Positions 37,450-49,986 of a stretch of 64,000 nt of DNA are shown here, piece by piece (position 1 is the stretch's first letter; each line of letters begins with the position of its first letter). This stretch comes from Phytoseiulus persimilis (Eukaryota > Arthropoda > Arachnida > Mesostigmata > Phytoseiidae): contig CM075102.1 in the NCBI GenBank assembly GCA_037576195.1, forward strand, positions 32,360,745 through 32,424,744. Reading direction: 5' to 3'. The translations under genes and the position numbers were made by a program. The notes beneath the pieces were generated by a model. The model was not told the DNA's origin, made no database searches, and saw only the letters and a list, made by a program, of their open reading frames with translations.

Positions 37450-40400
37450 ACATTTTCACTCCGTTCGGAATCCATCGTGGATTCGAATTAAGTTTATTTT
37501 CTTCTCACAAATGAGGAAAGCACGAAAGGCTGACGATCGAAGGCTCCCGGGGATTCCTGATTTCTCGTCCTGAGTTACGAGAGATGACAGCCGTCGCACC
37601 ATAGCAAAGCGCCCTCCAACTGAGTTCCATCATTCCACCTCTGCGGCGACTCCAGAGAACCATGTCCTCAATCGATTCGCGTGGTGGCCGAGATTCAGAT
37701 CATTCGGTCTCTCCTGAACTTGAGGAGTTGCGACCCTGGTCAGCTCACCTAGGCACCTCGGTGCCCCTTTGGCCGGAGTGTGTCAGACGAGCGTCTGAAA
37801 CTGATCGGTCACTCTCAATTCGGAAAAGAAGAACGCTCCGATTCGCTCAACATACTGTCGGAGCTCCTCGTGATGGAAGAGTAGTCGCGATTGACGAGCC
37901 GGCCCAGAGTACCTCGATGGGAAAAATCAGACCACTCGTGAAACGAGAACATGATCTCTCGAGATAACGGGCCAAGCACGACACGAGTTCTCCTTTTTCA
38001 GTCACCAGTCTTGCTATTGAAGCGAAACTCAGACTGCTCTTCGAGAATCTGCATATTGAGGTCCGAAGAATCTCAATTGAGAACCCGAATCAATGCTCAG
38101 TGCTTATCAGGAGCGATGTGGAAAAATCTATAGGACTGCTTGATGCAGTTTTGCATAGCTCGAACAGCTCAGTGGGGTCCACATTTCCCCATGACAGATC
38201 AAATTCCTCGAATGAAGACTCCGTCGAACGAATGACCGAGAAAATATCTCATCATTCCGTAACCTCGTACCAATGCGTTCGATTCGGTAGCTCGTCCGCC
38301 GCATATCAGACTCAGGTTCGAGCAAAGATCATCGTGCTCATTGTCGCTAAGCGGGTGCTCATCGCAATCTTTATCAAAATTTTTTTTTACGTCCATCCGA
38401 TTCAGTTCCTCCATCACGTTCGGCTCTCTGTTCATCCAGTAACGGTGTCGTTGATCGCTATCCAGGAAAAAGTGACCCTTCTGAGTACAACTTCGAAGAG
38501 TTCCATAACTCTTCCTCCAAGAAAAGTGGTGCACGTCCGGAGCCGGCGCAGCGGAACAAGTGCCTCGACAAGTTCGAAGGAACCATGTCTAACTCTCTGC
38601 GACTCCTCGGGAAAATCGGTAAGTTCAGGGATATGCGGCCAAATGAACTGACCTCGCTACGTTTTGGCAGAGGTATTTTTAGCCTGCTCAAAATATAGTG
38701 TGCTATGTTGCAAATGACACAGACAAGCCCTGAGCTCTCTGTCGTTGTCGTCAGTCAAGGTTGTTGGTTCCTTTCGACGACAGCGAAACTGACCGGCAAT
38801 GAGACGAAACCATCACAGCGGTGGTGTATAAGGGCACTCACGCAGAGTTCCGTAACGGACACTCTGTTGTGACATGATGTGGCTGACGAGTGGCAAACGG
38901 ACGGGTGCAACGTGCTGAGAGCGACCTGAACAAGGGGGATGGAGCTGGTGCACTTTGTCTGACGTCCTTCAGGAATGGCCGTTTTGTGGGAGTTCAACTC
39001 CCCCCCCCCCCACTCCTCGGCTCTCTGCCTCAATCCTCACTCTTACTGTCTCATACTTCATTATCGATTCATTTCCTGGAGCACATTCAGGAGTGGCTTC
39101 CGTCGCGAAATGTGTTATCGGTCGTGGGCGTCATGATAATTTCTAGAAAAGTTCGTCCGCTCCTACCTGATCAGAGATATCCCAGTTTCGCGTAAATCTC
39201 CCGTTTCGGTGCCGTTTTTACCTGTCATGATTCCGATCGCAGTCTACGTATGATTCGAAACAGCAATGACGCGCCCTCCGACCGAGGTTAACGCTGAGCA
39301 CTGAGAAATTTAAATTTGAAGGTTTCGAGCGGAATGATGGATGAGATGTCGGTCATAACTACGACAAGCTCATATATTTGAGTGGAGTAGTTCCTTTGTT
39401 TCTCTCGCGTCGCTACTGTAACCGGCCACGCAGATACAACACCGCGGTTGATTGTCTACCCTCACTTCGACGGTGAAGTTTATCAACACAGTGGCAAGGA
39501 AGCGCCGCCGGCTCTTGTCCGTTTGACCCACAAACAGTACCAGCGAATCGTGATTCTCGGCTCAATTTGGAGTATGACGCGGGCTCCTCGCGCTGAGGCC
39601 GATCCGACTCGTTAGGTTCTCCTGATCAGGCGGGAATTCTGCTTTGCCCGGAATTACCCTCAAAGTTACATGGAAAGCTCGGGTGGCTCAGCGTTGCGCT
39701 GCGGCAACAGCATTCGCGATTTTCGGAATCCATCTCTTGACGAGCAAGAACGCGGTTCGAATCTGGCGGCGATCGTGAACTACTTTCTCGCTGAAAAGAG
39801 AAAAAACTAAAAAGGCAATAGCAAGGAAAGCCGTCTCGCGGGGCAGCATTGGGTCCCAAATCACAGCTGTTGGTTTATTGCCGTTCGCCGAGACTCTCTC
39901 TCGATGCTTTGGCCTACGACAAGGAGAAAACACTCTGCACTGATGGAATAGTTCACTCGACGCCTGAACAACTCATTGACAGAAGGGCTCCGGAGTAGCC
40001 GACCAGGGGAGCGCGTCAACTGGGCGATGGCGTCAACCAGGCCTCGTTGAGCAGACCGGCAGCCAGCGAACTTGGAGCAGGTCGGGAGATCGGGTAAGGT
40101 TAGAACAGGGCTCGGTTGAGCGAGCGGAGCCATGCGCGCAGACCGACAGCCAGTGCACTCGAAATTTCGCGGGGGGATGCGGTGACATTAGGTTGAGGCT
40201 TCTGTTGTCCCTGTGGTCCGGTTGAGGCCAAGGCCCAGCAGACGGCTAGCCGCCGTTCAGGGACTTGAAGCGTGAACTGCGGTCGAGAGGCATGCTGCGC
40301 TAGAATTAGGTTCGTGGCGACCAAATCATAACTTCGCGTCAGTCTGTGGCGGGAACGCAGAATCGGGGCCACTCCTGAGCTCACAAGCCTTACATTCCAG
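37450..40400. other. Intergenic, no gene recognised
   Basis: Several 80-180 codon frames are open on both strands (for example 38100-38651 plus and 38199-38534 minus), but none resembles a known family. The missing first exon of ETFDH may lie near the right end. Confidence 0.4.
39000..39011. repeat. C12 homopolymer
   Basis: An uninterrupted run of 12 C lies in intergenic sequence. Confidence 0.85.
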
Positions 40401-42911
40401 CCCGTATCCATGGCAAGGCGTCGTCCGTGAGCGCGCGAAGCTTCGCCGCCGTGCCAAAAATCACTACACACTACTCAGTGTACCCCAGGGAAAAAGATCC
40501 TCGATGGAAGGGTGAGTACTTCAACTTGGCCGTCATTTCATGAGTGCATTGGCCGCATATCTCGTCCGCCTCTCAGAAGGTTCCGACTAACGTTTATCTG
40601 CATGTCAGACATCGATATGGAAAGAGTCTCGGACGATGTCGACGTGGTCATCGTCGGTGGTGGACCGGCGGGCATGTCTGCGGCCATTCGTTTGAAACAA
40701 GTGAGGATCCGCGCAATCCTGATGTTTCGGATGTATTCGGAACCTTGCCTCAAGCGAGCTGACGATCTATGGTCCCTCATTTTCAGAACGCAGAAAAAGC
40801 CGGCAAGGAGCTCCGAGTGTGCGTGATAGAGAAAGCATCTCAAGTTGGTGGTCACACACTATCTGGCGCATGCATCGAAACTGGGCCTCTAACAGAACTA
40901 TTCCCGAATTGGAAGGAGCTGGGTGTGAGTGGAGTAACCTTACATGCTATCGATATATTTCAAGGGATTCCGCCTCTTTTCTTTCTATTCCTTCTGGTTC
41001 TCGTCGACATCATGAGTCTTCTTTCTGAATTGAGAGAGTTCCAAACTGGAAAAGAGTCCATCGCCATCCATTTAATCATCTACAGGCCCCCCTAAACACC
41101 GAAGTGAAGGAGGACTTGTTCTACATCTTGCGCAACGATGCCAAGAAAATCAGGATTCCAATCGTTCCTGGTTTACCGATGAACAACCACGGGAACTATA
41201 TCGTACGGCTTGGAAACGTCGTTGCTTGGCTCGGTGAGCAGGCGAAGCAGCTCGGTGTCGAGATTTACTCAGGGATCCCCGCTTCAGAAGTCCTATATGA
41301 TGAACGAGGGCAGGTGTCCGGCGTTGCAACGGGGGACGTTGGTGTAGCAAAGGATGGGTCACCGAAAGTGAGTCTAATATGTCTTTCGCCTCTTCCTCAC
41401 CAAAGGAAAAAATACTCCGACGATTCATTTCGAGACAGGACTGAATTATCGATTTCCAGGATAACTTCGAGCGCGGCATGGCGTTGAACGCGCGGTGCAC
41501 TATAATCGCTGAAGGTTGTCATGGCCACATCTCGAAGCAGTTGTACGACAAGTTCAATCTCAGAGAGGGCTGCGAGCCTCAAACTTATGGAATTGGTCTC
41601 AAAGAAGTCTGGGAAATCGATCCCAAGAATCACCATCCCGGGCGAGTGGTGAGCTGTCACATATGTTCGTTACAACCCGAAGATTGAGAGAGTTGAGTAT
41701 TCGCTCAGTGAGTCGAGTATCACTGATGGCATTTCACCCGTCATGTATGGTTACAGGTTCACTCCGTCGGTTGGCCCTTGGACAAGCTCACATACGGCGG
41801 AGCCTTCATGTACCATTTGGACGAGGGACCACTGGTGGCCCTCGGACTCGTTGTCGGTCTCGACTATACGAATCCGTATCTGTCGCCCTACCGGTATGCT
41901 ACGGACGAAGTCTCCCTCCGATCGTGCTGAGTTTATCAGTCGAATTTCGATGACATCTGGAATGATTCCTCTCCAATTACACTTCCAGAGAGTTCCAGCG
42001 AATGAAACATCATCCAGTTTTCGCTGAGACTCTCAAGGGTGGAACAAGAATCGCTTACGGAGCCCGTGCACTCAACGAAGGCGGTCTCCAGTGCATTCCT
42101 AAGCTCTACTTCCCCGGAGGATGCCTCATCGGATGTGCGCCGGGATTCATGAACGTTCCGAAAATCAAGGTGGGCATACAACGGATGCTGTCCAATGAAT
42201 AACTGTTGCGGCCCAAGAGAATCGCCTGCAGTTGAACCAGATATCAGACGCAGCTGTTTTTCGCAGGGAACTCACAACGCAATGCGAAGTGGAATCATAG
42301 CGGCGGATGCAATCACGGAGAAGCTACTTGCTCAAGAGGAAGGCGTGGTGACTCCAGACAACTATGAACACAATTTGAAGAACAGTTCAGTCTATAAAGA
42401 ACTCAAAGCGGTCCGAAACATCAGGCCATCGTTTCACAACAAGTTGGGTCTCTACGGCGGCATGATGTACACAGGGATTTTCTACCTTTTCGGCCGCGGA
42501 TTGGAGCCTTGGACCCTGAAGCACGGAGGCAAGGATTCTGAGCGACTGAAACCAGCATCCGAGTGCACTCCGATTGAGTACCCGAAGCCGGATAATGTTC
42601 TATCCTTCGATCTACTTTCCTCGGTATCTCTCACGGGAACCAACCATGAGGACAATCAGCCTGCCCATTTGACTTTGAAAGATGATTCGATCCCGGTCGA
42701 GCGTAATTTCAAAATCTATGACGGACCGGAGCAACGCTTCTGTCCTGCGGGCGTCTATGAGTACGTGCCCAAGGAAGACGGTGAGATGAGACTTCAGATC
42801 AACGCACAGAATTGCATTCACTGCAAAACGTGTGACATCAAGGACCCATCGCAGAACATTAATTGGGTGACCCCGGAAGGCCCTGGGGGTCCTGCATATT
42901 CCGGAATGTGA
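40401..42911 (+). CDS. ETFDH: Electron transfer flavoprotein-ubiquinone oxidoreductase (ETF-QO)
   Basis: Eight exons: 40401-40511, 40609-40700, 40787-40924, 41086-41367, 41460-41648, 41757-41893, 41989-42169, 42267-42911. They give 591 codons in one frame, including the stop. The enzyme passes electrons from ETF to ubiquinone at the mitochondrial inner membrane. Visible landmarks: the pre-FAD segment [17 protein letters not shown], the FAD fold [20 protein letters not shown], the [17 protein letters not shown] block, [31 protein letters not shown] (membrane-contact region), [10 protein letters not shown] and the 4Fe-4S ligands [15 protein letters not shown], ending PAYSGM. All expected cofactor residues are present. 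The first exon shown begins two bases into a codon at an acceptor (TTACATTCCAG). The start codon and mitochondrial presequence must therefore lie in an upstream exon I could not locate. Confidence 0.97.
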
Positions 42912-43410
42912 TTTTCTGGAACGTTCCGTCATCATTGCTGCTGGTTCCCACATCAGTAATAGGTCGGAAGGACGCGTTTGTTGTAGCGGAAATTAGAGAC
43001 TGTTGTACAATGTGATGCTCATGAGAGTGGAAATATAGTTTCTATGTAAATAATATATCAGTCCCCCACTTTACTTCGAGGTGTTCTGAATTTTTCCTCG
43101 AAGATATCCGGTATGTCAGTGAAGTATGTGTATATTTTTACAGTACACTTTGTATAAATAGTTACAATAGAGCGATCGCTTTGCGTTCCTAATGACTCCA
43201 TGGTGGAACATTGAATGACATAAGACAAAAAAAAAAGTCGCGCTAAACATTAACAATTCCGGTTCCACCAGTTGTTCCGTTGATATAATTTAGCGTCATT
43301 CATCTGTCGAACTTCCTCTTCGTTCGATTGCTTGTCCGAACTTCCCGCGACCGAAGCGTTTCACCCACGCATTCGGAAACTTCTTCTGAATAGCAAGAGC
43401 TCTCAGAACT

Positions 43411-44589
43411 CTAAACGGTTTTCCTGGCGGTCATCACTCTGATAATTGAGCCGAGCCCTCCATGGGCGAATGCTTTTTCATGCCAAGCGAGTAAGTGTCC
43501 TGATGATCCTTCGCTTGGTGACTCGAAGCCTCGATAGATATACTTCATCAAAGTGTCGATCAGCTCCGGTTCTAATGACTGCACTAGGGCGTCCATCTCT
43601 GAAGTGCGAATCGCCAGCATGCACTTCATAGCGAGAGCGAAAGCCTTGTCCTGTTTGAGGGCAAACACACATCAGTTTCGAATCGACCTCAAGCAAGATA
43701 TGCGGCTCTTCTATCCACAGTTCTCATCTAGAGAATACTCCGTGTTTGAATAATAACTGAGACACAGAGAGGGAGGAGGAGGATGGGGTACAGTTCATCG
43801 TTTTGAACCAGGAGCCCAGCTTCCCTTCGAGAACATCAACTTTGATGAGATCAGAGAATCCGACGAATCAAAGTGTGGGTTCACAGTGCATACTGCATAT
43901 TAACCGCGCTCATCAAGAGTAGGTTGGGATTCATTCTCATCATTCAACGAACCTTTACATCGAATCCTTTTGCGTTGATCGGAGCATTCCGGAGAACTAC
44001 CTTGAGCGCTTCTTCTGCCTTCGACGTGTTGGAGAGAATGATAGTTAAGGGATATTGTGCATTGTGAATTGTTTCATACCTAGAGAAATATGGAAAATCC
44101 GAACTCTGGGAGGGTCTATTCGGTGGTTGACTCCAGGAATCACGCCGACGCACAGGGAGGTTTCCCCATGTCGAAGTATGCGAGGTTTGGGTTAGAAAAG
44201 TGAGAATGGTCCGGCACCAAGATTGAACGGAAATGTGGAAGACTCGGAAATCGAAACGATGCCGCACTGAGATCCGTATACGGGAGTTCAGTTGGAAGGT
44301 GACTAATACCGGCGACCCTTAGAACGAGCTATGTCCGGGAGAGATTTTCTATGCAGAGGCAATACTGAGTATGAATGGCTGGAAGTTATACATTTTCGTT
44401 AGAGTTTTGAGTGGCGGTGCCACGCAGGGTAAAAGGATATCCATTGAGAAGAGCGTTCACTTCGGCCTCATCGGGACCTTGGTGGGCGATTTCTGCGGAC
44501 TCGCCGCCGCTTTCCTCCACGTAGAGATCATCGTTGTACTGGTCGATATCCAACTTCCGGAACGTTGAAGAAAGGGTGTTCTTCGCCAT
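43411..44589 (-). CDS. ARPC5: Arp2/3 complex subunit 5 (p16-Arc)
   Basis: Three exons: 44424-44589, 43953-44014 and 43411-43650, encoding 155 aa, close to the 151 aa of vertebrate ARPC5. The start MAKNTLSSTFRKLDIDQYND matches the family N-terminus. The middle exon reads EALKVVLRNAPINAKGFDVK. The last has DTLMKYIYRGFESPSEGSSG, the highly conserved WHEKAFAHGGLGSIIRV segment and the terminal TARKTV. ARPC5 is the small helical subunit of the seven-protein complex that nucleates branched actin. Start choice: the ATG at 44589, since the upstream codons are not ATG. The gene converges on ETFDH, with about 500 nt between the stop codons. Confidence 0.96.
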
Positions 44590-44599
44590 CTCCAACCCT

Positions 44600-46600
44600 A
44601 CGACACAGAAACAGAGTCAAATGAACTTTTCGTGGCAACCGGAATAACCAAATCTGGAATTCGATCAAGTGTGGTGGAACAGACAGTATGACTGACAGCA
44701 GGGAGCTGGAACTTAGATGAAGAACTCCGCCCCACAGAGCGCGAAGCCGAGGTTGAGGGTGAGACGACACGGACCCTCGATTTCTCGCTTTAGACTGCCT
44801 CCTAAGCTGTCTCGAACTCGGTTCCTCGCTATGCTGGTGATTGTCGGACCCCGGATTCTAAGGACCAGCTCCTAGGACCGTCTCGGAGCTTGTCAAGAGA
44901 GTGATCAGTATGGCGCGAACTCGGGGACGCACAGGTATGCTGCACCCTTTTCTAGGCTCCCGTGTTCCGGCGGTGTCGCACTGTATCTAGTCGCCAGCGT
45001 TGTCACTCAGAGCCGGTCTGCGTCTGTCTTCAAGTTGATTCATGCCTCTTGAGCCCCGTTGAAATTTTCGGCCTCGAATCCAGCGAAACTGTGGCCAATG
45101 ATGGTGAGGTTGACATATCTTATAACTGCGGTTTTCCCTCCTGAATATAAAAGATTCGTTAATCGGTGAGAGAGAATGTCCCCTAGACGCGTTTGGCGCC
45201 AGATCGCGGCTCTTCCCCGAGAGGCACTCTCAAGTTTAGAACGTTGTCGTCTCCTCTCAGTGTGTGTACCAGAGTGGTGTAGAGCGGAGTGGAGGAGAGG
45301 AGAGCTCTCATCAGATAGAGCTTTCGTAACCAGCTGCCTCTCAGGACGGCTAGGATGGGTTTCGGAAAGACCACGCATGCCATCGTTTGCAGAGTTCCTG
45401 AGAGTTACTGCAAACTCACCAGTATAGTTACAGGAACCACGAGCACAGAGAAGGTGAGTTGGGAGTCAAATGAAATTCGAATGCAAATTTCAATGGTCGT
45501 CGAAGTTCCTTGCGCTTGACAGTGCCTCTTCCGCGCTCACATAGCGAGCGACTCATTGTCCGCACTGAATGTTTTGATGCACGCAGTGGATGACAACTGA
45601 GAAAATGTCCCGCAAAGTTAGCTCCCAAAACTCTAGAAAACTACGGAGTGGTTCAAGAGGCTGTCTTCGAACTATCTGTCAGCGCTGTAACAGGTGTCTC
45701 CGAGCGACCGGGCCGATGGAACAATCGGAGCTCTTGGTTTTTCGGTTGCGAGCTCGAAATCTTTTGAATTGGACATGTGTCATGGAGTGCAACTTCAGAG
45801 ATAAATCGCACGCATACCGTCATGACTTTGCCCGCACTCGACGTGGTGGTCTGTGCGCGAATCCGACTCATGCTATTGTTTTTCTTTCCGTGACGCCGCA
45901 ATAAGTGCCGCTTTAGCGGTGATCCTAAAGAGGCCTCTTGTAGTCCCCGCTGGATGATTCAACAGGAATCACAATAAATGTGCAAATATTTCCCCGTCAA
46001 GGTTATCTCGGTATGAATTATTATTCCTCCATTCAACGCCAAGATGCCTCTGGCTCAATTTACGCGTGGTAGGTGAATCCTCGAGCTGGGCGGACAATCG
46101 GTCATGCCTGTACCCTCATGTCGCGGCGAGTTTACTATTCGGAATCTCTGTTGGAGATATTCTTCGAATGTTTTGACCGCAGCATGAAGACGCTGGAAGA
46201 ATGTTTTGTCTCTGGGACTTGAGCAGTTGCTGGACAGGGCAGTTGTCCTGTGTTGACCGACGCTCTGAAAACCCGGGCTCGTGTTCGTGGGTATTTCTCG
46301 GAGTTTGGGGATCTAATGTGCGAAACGCTTGGGCAAACATTCAGGCAACTGTGCACAATTATCTCGGAGAACGTCTCTACGTTGGACGCAATCCTCGGGA
46401 TGATCCATTTACAAACAAAGATTGTAAGGCTGCAGCTTCGTTCTGGAGCTCGAATCTCGACCCAGTGTTTAAGTCGTTCGACTTTTTCTCCATGGCCTTG
46501 CACAACTCTCAACGGGCGTTCTTCCCTAAACCTATGTCAGCGCCCGAGAAGAGGATCTCTCGAGTTTCAGACAGTTCCCAAGCTAGTCGTCATTGGATTC
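44600..46600. other. Intergenic; DDAH first exon probably here
   Basis: No complete gene is seen. On the plus strand near 45865-45890 the frame reads NPTHAIVFLS, resembling the (A/Y)THA(I/V)V start of DDAH proteins, before a GTGACG donor-like site in the phase needed by the exon at 46604. The codons before it do not look like DDAH, so I do not assign it. Confidence 0.35.
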
Positions 46601-46603
46601 CAG

Positions 46604-48740
46604 GCGAGAAACGAGCATCATGGTTATTGCGAAGTCTTACGCAGTCTCAACATCGACGTGATCGAATTGCCTTCGGACGAACTTTCCCCTGAGTGCCCTT
46701 TCGTCAACGATTTAGCAGTAGTAGCCAATGGAACAGCGCTCATCTGCAAACCTTCTTCTCCACAACGACGAAAAGAGGTGAGCTCTACGGATGACGTTCA
46801 ATTCTTATTCACCTACCCATAGCCTACCAGTATGCTCCTGAAACAGAAAGGTGCCAGCTGTGCAGGAACGAGTCATGGTCTCGAGACCCGAATATAAATT
46901 TCTCAGTTTAGACATTGTTGACGAAAACGTCAAGTAATGATTGACAGGCATCACATACCTCTTCAACGGAGGGGAAATATCTCCACGGCATCGGGAGTTC
47001 GTCTCTGCTCGACTTGTTTCCATACAGCTTCCTTGGCGCATCTGGAACGCGTCCACTTTCTGGACGAGTCGAAGTCGTGCGTCGAGCAGTCAAAGAACGT
47101 TGGTTGTAATCATCTAGGGCCAAGTCCATGAGGGGAAGTCGAAATGAGAAATTCACCCTGATTCAAGGATGCTCTCAAATGACCAGTTTTTTTCTCAGAT
47201 GGACTGTACAGATATTTCGGATCGATTGGAAAAGCGACAGTAGATTTTCCAAAGATATATCACGGAGCAGCTTTGACGTTCCGACGTATCCGTTGTCATT
47301 TCTTGAATGGTTGCAATGGATGCCATTCTCATTCTGATCGAGCTAAGCTCCTAAAACAAAATATACCCTGCGTCAGGTTGACGATGGATCACGCTTTACT
47401 GCTTCTCGAAATGCGCTTGACTTCCATGTCGAATTAACTACGAGCGTGACCCACGATTTCCCACCCAATACACTCTAAGGAGTTCTGGTGCAGCTGGAAT
47501 AAATTTCTGCCGTCTGGAACAGGGCGCTTGAAGTTCAGGATGAGCATCGAACTAACTGTGAAGGGAATAATTGCGACTTTCTCGCGAGCCCGACGTGACG
47601 AGCAAACATTCCTAGCGTAGGTGATACGAGCTCGGAACTACTTCAAAGAAATGGGCGTGCCGAGCAGCTCCAGGGCTGCATTTTCTCCGCAAAGTCCGCA
47701 TCCCCATGGGGAATCTCAGCTATTGGCGCGGGAGCGTGCAAGAACGCTGTTGCGTGCGAGATCTACTTCGCTCCTGAATATTCTCTAAGCGGAAAACTCT
47801 TGACGCCTTCCTCAAGTATGGGAACGTTTACAGGTGGAGCTGATTCGGAAAACTATTCAGAGGGAGATTGGAATCCCCATGGTAGAAATCTCAGACCCTA
47901 GCGCCATCATAGAGGGAGGCGACGTTCTCTTCACGGGAGAAGAGTTCTTCGTAGGCTTATCGCCTCGCACAAACGAAGCCGGAGCCAGAGCCCTAGCCGC
48001 CGCGTTCCCAGAGTTCCCAACAACGCCAGTCAGAGTACGTCCAACGGTTCTGTAGCAAAGTAGAATTCCGAAAATCAACTTCCTTGAGGAAGATTCACTA
48101 GGCATTCCACTTGCTCAGCTCAAGTGAAGCTGATATAGACTGGACGTTTCATGAATCCTCGTAAAAGCATTCCGCTAAACAACCTCAGGTGATGTGCAAA
48201 GATCCGATGAAGAGCGTCTTGTCCATGGCGGGCCCAGGAATAATCTGCGTTTCGAGTTCGAGAGAGGCACAAATGATGAAGAAGGTAGGGCTCATCTGTG
48301 AGCTTCGAAATTGGACAAGAGAGGTTCGATCAAAACTATTGCACCGTTCCACCCCCACACTCTATCAATTCGCAGGAAATCGAACGAGAAGCAACTTTCC
48401 AATATCAGACGGTAACAGTTCAGGACGACAAAGCATCCAATTGCGTTTTCGCGAACAAGACACTGATTCACAGGTAAGGCAGTATCTCAAAACTTCCGAC
48501 GTTCCGATGAAGCGAAATAATCCCCGTCTGACGGGCCAAGTGACGTTTCGAAATTCCGATGAACTCGTTCCTCGAAAATCCGATTCTATTCACCGCAGAT
48601 CTGAATTCCCTACGAGCAATCAGGAATTCGTCCGAAAAATCGACTACCCCCGCATCGTGCTCCCACTCACGCACCTGTCGGCGGTGAATGTCGGTCTCAC
48701 CAGTTTGGCTATTCTCATCGACAAACCGAAGTGCTTCTGA
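46604..48740 (+). CDS. DDAH-like protein with altered catalytic residues
   Basis: Five exons: 46604-46777, 47834-48034, 48189-48284, 48376-48473, 48599-48740 (237 codons with the stop). The N-terminal exon, about 40-50 aa, is not found. Family blocks are clear: SLNIDVIELPSDELSPEC, PFVNDLAVVANGTALICKP, SPQRRKEV, EGGDVLFTGEEFFVGLSPRT, SMAGPGIICVSSS and TVQDDKASNCVFANKTLIHR. DDAH hydrolyses methylated arginines to citrulline and dimethylamine with a Cys-His-Glu/Asp centre. Human DDAH1 has His173 in GLHLKSFCSMAGP, and here the segment is KDPMKSVLSMAGP, so Pro sits at the His position. Human Cys274 lies in LLTCCSVLINK, and here it is GLTSLAILIDK, so Ser sits at the Cys position. The substrate-binding half is conserved. 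It is therefore probably not a normal hydrolase; calling it a pseudoenzyme is inference. Confidence 0.9.
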
Positions 48741-49968
48741 ATATATTCTTATAATTGTTGATATCCACTCGTTTCCCGTGTGTTCCGAGTTTGAGCGACG
48801 GCATCGGAGATCGTACGTATGATAGACGTTACTTCCTCTGGTCCCATGTGGAAATTAGTGAAACTACCGGGAATAGGGGGGAGGCTTCAGGGATATCGAG
48901 GAAGTCCGACTCCGCCGGAAGAGAATTGTAGGCGTACTACACCAAGGGCGCGACGAACAACTCTCCAACAGCTCGACGGAGCGAGCTGCCTGGGAGTCAA
49001 GCTGATGAAAGAGTTACTATTTCAAGTGTGATCCCCTCCTTGTGCTAAGTCGGGAAGCCGGCCCGCATACACTCTTTGAGAACCGTTGAATTCGGCAACG
49101 AGACGCGTTCCAGCACCCCGTGCATAAACTGAATCCTCTGCTAGGGATTCGTGTACTATATTCAAGCTTCCATTTCCCTGTGCCTAGTTGTTGGGCGAGT
49201 TTCCGAAGATGGAAGGCCTATTCACGCCACCGGAAGATTCTCGCAGTTCGTCGTGGTTGTTTATTTTTTCCTAAGATGAATCGAGCATTTTTGTAAGGGA
49301 ATAGATGTTTGAGAGACTTTGTATCAGATGCTGGCGATTCCGGAACGATTCTTCTTCAACGAACTCCCTCAAAGGAGGGAAGATGTGCAGTTTTACACGA
49401 GAAATTGTTCTCACGTGATCGATTTCTTCGTAAGAGGGCCTTCTTCTTCGAATCGGAAACTCAAGCTCCAGGTCATGCCATGGATCGACCTGCCCTTCGG
49501 AAAACGAGATGAAGGAGTCAAGGTTCAAAGTCGTGATTAGTATGCTCCTGTAGTCTGCCTGGAAAGCCAAGTCCAAGTTGCCCTTCGGCAAAACATGCCG
49601 TTCAAGCCTCCAGTGCTTCTCCGAGGCGCTGCTTCCACGATAAAATTGTGAGAGAGTCGTGAAGCAATTCAACTTCGAACACAACATTCCACGTGCTTAG
49701 GTATTACTGGTTATCGGTCTGTTTCTCACGCAGCTTCTCGAGCTTCGAATGTTCTAATTCGACTTCGGAGAGAGCTACGGACTCGGACTGAATGTGACCG
49801 CACCCGAACGGAACTCTTTCGTTGATCGCAGTTACGAGAAGCCTCACAGCAGCTCTCATTCCATGGCTCGTCATCGTGAACTCATTTCCAGAGCTCTGGA
49901 AGCTCCCCGGTTCGAACCCGCTTATCGAGCGCTCTTAATTTCTGAGTATTGTGCTGTGCTGGCTGGAC

Positions 49969-49986
49969 AGAGAGAGAGAGAGAGAG
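49969..49986. repeat. AG dinucleotide repeat, 9 units
   Basis: A perfect (AG)9 microsatellite lies in intergenic DNA. Confidence 0.85.

Noticed and set aside
39668-39765. tRNA/SINE-like boxes (TGGCTCAGCG and GGTTCGAATC)
   Set aside because: The boxes are too far apart for a tRNA without an intron, the stems do not pair, and no second copy or A-tail suggests a SINE.
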